Below the pieces are notes generated by a model. The model was not told the origin of the DNA and made no database searches. It saw only the letters and a list, made by a program, of their open reading frames with translations. Shown here in pieces: positions 56,177-64,000 of a DNA stretch of 64,000 bases. Source of the stretch: Hygrophila difformis (Eukaryota; Streptophyta; Magnoliopsida; Lamiales; Acanthaceae); assembly GCA_030278955.1 (NCBI GenBank), contig JAOANR010000003.1, positions 50,378,902-50,442,901 on the forward strand. Reading direction: 5' to 3'. The translations under genes and the position numbers were made by a program. Position 1 is the stretch's first letter. The number at the start of each line of letters is the position of its first letter.

Positions 56177-56299
56177 GGCTGCAGAAGAGTTGAAATCACA
56201 CTTTTCGATCGACGCTACAAGCTTACCGGCGGAGAGGCAAAACCTGGTGTAGTATATCCACTGGCGGAGGAGGAGAGGCAAATTTGAGGAAGAAGCTTT

Positions 56300-56352
56300 T
56301 TCTAGGGTTAGTTTTAGGGGTTGTTTTATTATTAGTGGGCCTTTAATGGGCC
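56300..56352 (-). promoter_or_regulatory. eS12 promoter: telo-box and site II motifs
   Basis: On the - strand: GGCCCATTA (56344-56352), GGCCCA (56336-56341) and CTAACCCTAG (56302-56311, telo-box-like) precede the transcribed region. No TATA box is evident, as usual for ribosomal protein genes. More TGGGC(T/C) motifs lie at 56420-56510. Confidence 0.7.
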
Positions 56353-56875
56353 TAAATATCTAGGCCAATATGAATTAACTGATAAATTCATAAATATCTT
56401 GGACCATACTGCAGTCCAACATTATGGCCCAATACATGTTACAATTTTTATTATCATCATTTTATTAATGGGCTTTTGCGGCCAATTTTTGCATGTTAAT
56501 GGGCTAGACGATTTGATCCATAATCCATAAGATATGTCTTCTGGATAACAAGAACCCAATTTGATCCATATTCCATAAGGCAAACAAGCAAGAACAGAGG
56601 CAATAAAATCCTGGTCCACCTTTCTTGGCTAAATCATGAATGGAGTGGGGTGCATTTAGGATGGGAATCTTGTTCCTATTAGGGAACTTATTGGGGAGAA
56701 CCCATTCGTTTAGGATGAATGTATATATATACATTCGAAAAATATTTTTACTCGAATTCTTGAGCTCGATATGTAATATTTTTTTATATATATTTATTAA
56801 GTAAAAGGTCAACACCATCGCTTTTGCTTCCAAATTCCAATATTTATTAAGTAAAAAAATGTTGATTAATATATA

Positions 56876-57131
56876 CTACTTCTATTTCCGTAAAAGTGAA
56901 ACGTTTGTTTTTTTTTACACTAATTCATTATTTAACTTTGATTCACGTTTATATAATATTTATAGTAAAAAAATATAGTCGAGTGAGATCTTGTAAAGAA
57001 TCGTCTTCTCTTAAAGTTTTAGATTATCAAATTTTTATAATTTTTACTTGTACACAATGCATGTTATTCATTATTAAAAATGTGTATTGTATTATGTTAC
57101 AGAATCATGAAAACAGAGGAAACAGAGGAAG
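56876..57131. mobile_element. Stowaway-like MITE, 'TTCGTCTAA' family
   Basis: CTACTTCTATTTCCGTAAAA at the left, CAGAGGAAG at the right, TA on both sides. Inner GTCGAGTGAGATCTTGTAAAG and ATCAAATTTTTATAATTTT match the copies at 52974 and 62803. Confidence 0.72.
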
Positions 57132-57133
57132 TA

Positions 57134-60100
57134 AATGTTTATTTGGGCTCATGCCCAAAATGGACGATGATGATTGGAGCCTTATTAATTATACTTACAT
57201 GGTAAAATCGTTTATTAATTTTCTTTTTACTTTTATTTTCAGGGGAAGATGGGGCCGAAACCATTTTATTCAAGAAACTATTGCGAGCAATACACTCCAA
57301 TCTTATCATTATGTAAAACATCAATAACTCCATTGGGGCTAGCTAGGTGGTTCATCACCATATAATGGTGAAGTGCAGCGGAAGAGTGTGTCGTCTGCTG
57401 CCATAATGTTACTCTCTCTTGGGACGGCTCGAAAAAGTATCTCCCAATTCCACTGGGACATTTCTCTAATCTGGCCGGGCAATCGTTCGAATATGAGTTC
57501 CTTCCCATCCAAAGTCGCCATGAATAATATCTATTGCTTCTTTACTGTCTATTAAATTCCTTTTTTAAGTAATACAGTATAAATTTAATTGAAAATAAAT
57601 GCTAACATAATGAAAGAAATTAGTAGCGATTGCAATTATACCAGCATTTATATTAATACTGCAATCTTTTTCTTTTTTCTTTTTTTCTTTTTTTTTAATT
57701 TTTTTTTATTCGGTCATTGAGCTCAGTAGTCTTTCTCAAAATGAGTTCTAACATCTCACTGATTCAATCTTCCTTTCGTAGTCATTATGGGGAATAAAAC
57801 CATAGTGTTTCCTATCAAATCCAACACTAACTATTAATGAACCAACCAATAATTTCTAACACAACAATCTTATTACAGTGAATAATGTCTAATCAGGGAA
57901 AATATTACTAAAATTGAGAAAGAACATGGAGAATTGATGAGACACTATTTGGTGCTTAACATATTAATAATAAAGAATTTGAAAGAACATGGAGAATTGA
58001 GAAACCCTAGATCGAGAAGCCAAGCTAAGCTCTGCAAAACCCTAATTTTCAGTATATCCCAAATAGGCAACCACAATTGGTCCACAACAGCTACATTATT
58101 GCACATTGATGCCAAATTATTACACAAGATACACGTAATGGTAATAATATACATATTGAATTCTGATCACACATACATACAAACATTATTAGTACATACA
58201 AATTAATAATCTAAAATCCAAGATTCCAACATTTGAGGGGTCTGCTCCCTCCCACCATGCATGTCGCTTTTATTCACATGCAAATCCAACTGGCCCATCT
58301 CAACTCTATTTTCTATACCCTATAAGGCTACCAGCTACTCTATACGTACAATTAATCACTACTTAATTAATATGTATACCCCATATCATTTAATCTTTTT
58401 TGAAAAGAAAAATAAAGAAAATGAATATATCTTTTAATTTATACTGTTATGTACTAAGAGAAAATCAAAGGAGTTACAGTATGTTAATTTTATATATGAT
58501 GCTCGAGCATCTATGTTGGGGACCATTTCCTTTATTGACACGTATACCTTAAATTTAGGAGCTGATTGTTTACAAATAATTGGTCATGGATTTGCCCATA
58601 TAATTCTATTAATTACCTTAATTATATATGATTCCCAATGAGTGGATCTTAATTTTGTACAAGTGTTTCACATTATTGCCTCATGTAAAACCTTGTTTAT
58701 GCAATACTTTAACTTTAATTAAAACAAATTAAGAAATTAGTTCCAGTTATATTTGAGGATACAATAATGTAAAGGAATAAAGGAATATACTTTAGAATAC
58801 AAAAGATTTCTTAGTGATTATTACTACTTCTTAGACTAATGCTCTAAGCTAGGATTACCATACTCAGCATCCCTAACTATAGTTAATAATCCAAAGAGAA
58901 CCTAGCTAGTGATGAGATCATTGATAATAATGGTGTCGAACAAGGGGACAATAATGAGTGTTGAGTAAGTAGTGCTTTATTTTTGTGAACTTGTGGAATA
59001 ATACTAGATTTGTTGATATATCGATGTGAATTGCGGACTGATTGTTGAAAGAACATAAATAGGTTAAGACGAGGTTGTGTGCTAAAGCTTCAGCCTTCAA
59101 TACAATTGGCTTCCGTTGATGATATTGACTCTGCGGATGAAAAATACATTATGTACAAAGTCATGACATGTATCTCAATTCCAATCATAATTTACAATAT
59201 GGTCAAGAGTAAAATGCACTGTGCCTTTGAGGTACCTGCAGCTGAGCACATGCATTGCAGCTTCCGATGGCTCTTGGTAAGATATCCCTCAACACTCAAC
59301 TTCTTCGACTAGTTATTCTAAAAAAATTAAAAAAAAAAATGTTTATATATAGTCCTCGTCCTTTGTTAAAATGCCTTTGTTTAATGTTTATGAGGAGTGG
59401 CTAGTTATTATAAATAGTTCAAAACTACTATTACCTATGTGATAAGCACGCTATATCGCTTAAAATGAGTAGAACAAGCTACGTTATATATATGACTTAG
59501 AAGGATCGAAAGAAGTTGTCTATATTATACACTTCTTTATCATTAATCATTCTATAACAACTCCAAAATTAAGCATGATAGCTTTGGAGTAATTATATGG
59601 TTGGTGACCTTCGGAAAGTCTCTAAGGGTATGCATGATTTAGCCCAAAGCGCAGCATTAGAAAGAGCTATGTTAATCACTCGGATCAACCTTTACCTCTG
59701 AAATTGCAAACTAGTAACACCTTGTTTCGGGGTGTTACAACAAAGCCCAATTTCTTGATCTGCCAATTCATTTGGACTCTTCTATTAGTTCAATCTTGCC
59801 TTCTTTTTCGGTTTCACCAGCCTTAATTCACGTTTGGTTCAACTCGATAAATACATACATAAAATTAAAGAAGTAATTATCATAATTGTGAAAGGTTTTC
59901 CAATCAATAATACTACTAAGTATATTACTTATGAATAAGACAATAGCCAACAATGTTGGAGCCTCCAACAATGTACTCTCGTTGGTAGGTGATTGAGATC
60001 ATTTGGGAGAGAGTGAATCTGCTAGCAAATAGCTAATTTAGAGAGCAGATTGTGATCCGCTGGTGGATTCGATTTCTCCCAAACAACCACATATATATAT

Positions 60101-62800
60101 GTATGTTATAGTATCATGTACATTTTTATGCATGAATATTATTCACCTGTGCCTTTGTCATGTCCTAACTATTTCATAGGAAGTAAAATTTTGGACTTTA
60201 GTGTTACGTTATTATTTGAATGTGGTGTAGCCCAGCCTTGTGCTAGGTTATTCCATTGAGATAATATCGAGAATGTCTCAATGTGTAAAGATCGAAGTAT
60301 TATACGATACGTGTTAATTTCAATTAGGGGCTATCAAATTTGCTTTTGTTTAATTCATTTTTACCTCAAAAAAATATTTTGATTTTGAATTGGTGGCATG
60401 TTTAGATTGAATGAGTTCTAAAATAGAGGCTCAAATGTCTTTATATTTGGGTCTGAATCTACTACAAAAGAAAAACCTATAGAAATTGGGTATTTCACCG
60501 GGGGCTAGCTAGCCCCCCTTTACCTTTAGTAGATCCACCCATGGAAGCAACAAAAATAGTGTCAACAAAACCCTAAAAGCGACGAACACACTCCTCTACC
60601 TCATTGTCACCCACCTAGGAAAACGTTTCATCATGGGGATGCAATTGTAATAGAAGTATTTGTTGCTGCCAAGAGATTGAGGTGACACCCTAAAATAATG
60701 GCCCCAACATTAGAACAAAGGGCTAGGGTTGGAGAGGTTTGTAACCCTTGATGAGATTGAACTTGCCATAATAGCCCTCCTACCATTATTGCAGCAGTGG
60801 CAATAATCCTGAGACTGCCAGTCTGGGGAAGCTAAGGTTACCACTTGCCACCCCAGAGGCTTCATCTGTTATGAACTTATGATGAGGAGTTTAGGGTTAA
60901 GTTGTAAGTTTGTATTATTAAGGTAGAATGAAATGTCATTAATGTAATACGAGGAAAAGAATTATTATCCCCAACACATTTTAATGATTCGACTTGAAAT
61001 AACTAGTACTAGTATTGTATTTTGTGGTGTAAATTTGATGTAAAAAGGCTAAAAGAAAAATCAAGGAATAGTGTCATTTGATTTTAGTAAACGAACCAAT
61101 ACTCTCGTGTTACGATTAAGTTTATATCCAGATTCTGGACCCTAGAAGTGATATGGTATTTAGATTAAAATACTATGTAAACATATATCACTAAAATGAC
61201 AACAAATCTCATTAAACAGCATACATAATTTCTGTCCTCATTCTTTAGCATAATTAATTAATTATTATATTGCATTTCCATTACAACAGTGATCATTAAA
61301 ATGTCAACAAATCTCATTAAACAGCATGTATCATTTCTGTCCTCATTCTTTAGCATATATGGATATCCAGAATTAGTGTATTCTGGAAAGAAACCGAGTC
61401 ACTCATGTTAGGACCGTTCTCGATTCTTTAATTTCGTACCAAGCTTTAAATATAGTATTAGTAATGAAATAAGTATGGCACTTGTGGTTGGATATCTGCC
61501 ACTTTTCCCCCCAATAATTGTTGATTCAAGGGGGGTTTGAAATTAATTTAATTCCAAAGATCGATGGAACCAAGTGGAAGCAATTCTTTACACGTCGAAA
61601 AGAAGGCCAACTTTTTTTAAAGAATAGAAAAGGGGTTTCCTTTGAATAAAGAAATATTTCAAAGGCATATATATGTCAGTGTCCCCAAACCCATGCCTTG
61701 TTCACATAAATCAAGCACTTAAAGTGGATTCCAACTCCAACAATGGCCTCTTTTCCAAGACTTGGAAGTGGGTTTTCACTATCACCACCTAACTCCCATT
61801 GAAATAAACTAAAAACAAATAAAAAACAAAAAAAACCACTAAAGTAAATAGAAGTGGCATTGAAACTCATTATCTAAGACATGTTTGAGTTTGGCTTTCA
61901 TCTTTTTGAGGTGGGCTCTCACAAAATCCAAGTGCCCACTTGTATTGATTGGAGTTAACAAAAAAAAATTGTGCAGTATATGGTTTGGAATGATAAATAA
62001 AAATCCAAACCATCTTATAACTTACCTCTATTCTCATTTAATCCATAAAATAATGTACTGAATAACTCAATTGATCCCGTAAGTAAACTAGTCTTGACCC
62101 ATCCTTTTGTTCAAATTGACCCGCAACACTTTTAATTTACTACATTTATACCCCAATTATTACTCAAATTGGCTCACAACACTTTTGATTTATTATGTTT
62201 AGACCCTCAATTCGGGGTCTAAATATAATAAATTAAAAATAAAATTGGAAAACAAAATGACCATTTGAATTAAGACTACTATACTAACAGGATGAATTTA
62301 GTATTTTAAACTAAATAAGAATCAGAGGTAAATGATATGATCTTTTGGGTATTTACTTATGGCAAAGTGATATACTTCTACAATAGTTTAACGAGTTTTC
62401 TTAATCAGCACATAAAGTCCGTAATTAATTAAGAAGTCAAAATAACTATTATTGCAGAACTCAAGAATGTATAAAGTATAAAACTATCATTAAATTTAAT
62501 TATAGAGGTGGAGTTTTATCTCCAAAGGCCAACCATTCAAACACTAACTAAGGGCCGGGGTAAACATATATAATTGACCCATACCATATCTCTGGCTCAT
62601 CATGCTAGTAATATTTGTCGAATAGAAAATGCATGTCTAATATAGACTAAGATTAGTACCTCAATTCTTGGACAATAATAAAGTAGGAAGGAAAGGAACA
62701 AGAACATTTAGATACGAGGAAATTTAATTCTACGTGCATATTTCCCACCACACCTTTAGCTTCCAACTTCGCCATAAAATATGTAGCCTTGTTACCCAAA
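57134..62800. other. Gene-poor AT-rich region
   Basis: No convincing coding sequence. A 60-codon frame on the - strand (57339-57521, starting MATLDGKELIFERLP) has ordinary protein-like composition but matches nothing I know. There is an 18-bp palindrome (60500-60517, GGGGGCTAGCTAGCCCCC) and a small duplication at 61188-61360. Confidence 0.4.
61188..61360. repeat. Local duplication of about 65 bp
   Basis: AACAAATCTCATTAAACAGC with TTTCTGTCCTCATTCTTTAG occurs at about 61200-61250 and again at 61304-61354, separated by AT-rich DNA. Confidence 0.75.
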
Positions 62801-62802
62801 TA

Positions 62803-63063
62803 CTCCCTCTGTATTTGAAAAATATTAACATTGGCATAGTAAACACTATTAATTGAGTAATTTTTATTCGACTTTTTAATACAGTTACATAAGATGAAAC
62901 ATATTCAAGTGAGATCTTGTTAGATTCGTCTAATCACATAGTTTTATAATATTACATTTTTATAATTTTTTTATTGTATAAAATTTGAGATATTACACTT
63001 TAAAAATGTGTATTGGATTGCGTGAAAACATTAAATGTTAGTATTATTTGAATACGGAGGAAG
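62803..63063. mobile_element. Stowaway-like MITE, 'TTCGTCTAA' family
   Basis: CTCCCTCTGTATTTG and GAATACGGAGGAAG as inverted ends between TA. The inside GTGAGATCTTGTTAGATTCG and GTGTATTGGATTGCGTGAAA matches the other copies. Confidence 0.85.
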
Positions 63064-63076
63064 TATTAAGGAACAA

Positions 63077-63420
63077 AAAACTCATTTAGTTACATATGTT
63101 TTCTTAATTTCTAAAACCATCCCACAAATATCGAATTAGATGAATCCATCCATTAACTATCCTAATCGTTGCCGAACCCGTCCATGAACCCGGTTTTTTC
63201 GCAAATCATCGCCGAACCCGTCCATTAACTACCTTAATGGAGGGATGGGTTCGGCGATGATTAGGGTAGTTCATGGACAGGTTCGGCGATGATTTGCAAA
63301 AAAATCGGGTTCATGGATGGGTTCGGCGATGATTAAGGTAGTTAATGGACGGATTCGTCTAATATGATATTTGTAGGATAGTTTTGGAAATTGAAAAAAC
63401 TTATAAGACTAAATGGGTTT
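63077..63420. repeat. Long fold-back (arms about 165 bp)
   Basis: AAACTCATTTAGT... at the left is the imperfect reverse complement of ...ACTAAATGGGTTT at the right. Pairing covers CAAATATCGAATTAGATGAA, CCGAACCCGTCCAT and GCAAATCATCGCCGAACC. Within each arm the phrase CATCGCCGAACCCGTCCATTAACTA is itself repeated. There is almost no loop. It could be a MITE or a source of small RNAs. Confidence 0.82.
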
Positions 63421-63794
63421 ATTTTCCCAAATATTAACAATCACAGTGGCGTATGCACAGGCACAGCATGGGTGGAATCACATATTATTACCTCAATAAT
63501 TACATAGGTTCAATATTTTGGGATTTCAGCAGTACGTATCATTGTTTAAATTGGATAATGAACTACCCAAAATACTGTATATAGTTAATTGCTGATCAAT
63601 ATTTTAACTAGGGTATATAAATTTGATTATAATTTAAGTTTTCTGCCAAAGAAATTTTCCACATAATTCACCATGGTTCGAACCCAAATTCTTGGTTAAC
63701 TAAGGAGCACTATACCCACTCAAGTTAATTATTGTTAATTAATTATGAGATCTTAATTTAAACCCTTATCATAGTAATATTAATTATTATTATT

Positions 63795-63935
63795 ATTTTT
63801 TTAAAACATTGACACATATGTGTCGGCAAAGGTGTGTGGAGCCCAAGTCAGATAAATTACAAATGGTGATAAAGGGGAGGGATAGGGGACGGATAGGAAT
63901 CGAACCCCAACCTATGATTAGAAAACATAGTATAA
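63795..63935 (-). mobile_element. SINE-like repeat
   Basis: On the - strand a B box GGGTTCGATTCC, the body CCCCTATCCCTCCCCTTTATC, GCCGACACATATGTGTCAAT and A-rich end. The same family as at 19610-19740 and 21792-21960. Confidence 0.6.
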
Positions 63936-64000
63936 AGAAACGTGTGAGAATGGTTTTTCGGGACGAGAATAGAGTTTGATATCATGTCTGTTCCACCTAG

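Noticed and set aside
57339..57521. 60-codon - strand frame
   Set aside because: No recognisable domain, splice context or promoter; kept only as part of the intergenic description.
60500..60517. 18-bp perfect palindrome
   Set aside because: Short and isolated; no partner features to give it a role.

Overview
The window is nuclear DNA of a flowering plant, most likely a eudicot and perhaps an asterid; I cannot name the species. The evidence is an AT-rich background, a spliced cytosolic ribosomal protein gene, a plant AP2/ERF transcription factor, and a dense load of plant transposons: Ty3/gypsy chromovirus and Tat types, hAT, Stowaway and CACTA MITEs, a Helitron, tRNA-derived SINEs and an endogenous caulimovirid. 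Only two ordinary host genes are convincing: an ERF/DREB A-6 factor (35528-36595, +) and a four-exon eS12 ribosomal protein gene (55193-56176, -).

Layout. 1-4700: broken endogenous pararetrovirus on the + strand, with its 35S-type promoter and poly(A) signal. 4700-8370: AT-rich DNA with small SINEs and MITEs and a near-perfect hairpin. 8371-19552: a complete but inactivated Ty3/gypsy chromovirus (Tekay/Del-like) on the - strand, bounded by the 5-bp duplication GGTTG. 19553-25000: tandem repeats, three hAT-type MITEs with visible 8-bp duplications, and a CACTA MITE. 24955-28860: a LINE RNase H fragment split by a hAT MITE, itself split by a chromovirus solo LTR carrying ten tRNA T-arm-like repeats. 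29028-32792: a decayed Helitron. 32970-34140: Stowaway MITEs and an intact SINE. 34141-37310: the ERF gene and its flanks.

37311-52058: a young Ty3/gypsy element (Tat lineage, dual RNase H) on the - strand. Its two 745-bp LTRs show no difference, and it is flanked by the duplication ACTCC. Its 3' region carries an antisense gene of nine exons on the + strand. When spliced by canonical GT-AG sites, this gene is fully open for 1065 codons and encodes a plant mobile domain (PMD) protein with an acidic linker and a C-terminal coiled coil. It has its own promoter motifs (GGCCCATTA, telo-box, TATA box) and a leader of about 600 nt without any AUG. It is the most interesting system in the window: a host-type intron-containing gene that can ride in a retrotransposon because, being antisense, its introns are invisible to splicing of the element's RNA.

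52059-64000: MITEs, the eS12 gene with a typical site II/telo-box promoter, about 6 kb of DNA without recognisable genes, and a long fold-back structure at 63077-63420.

All exon models were read by eye from splice sites and frame continuity. Family names rest on motif recognition, not on database searches.
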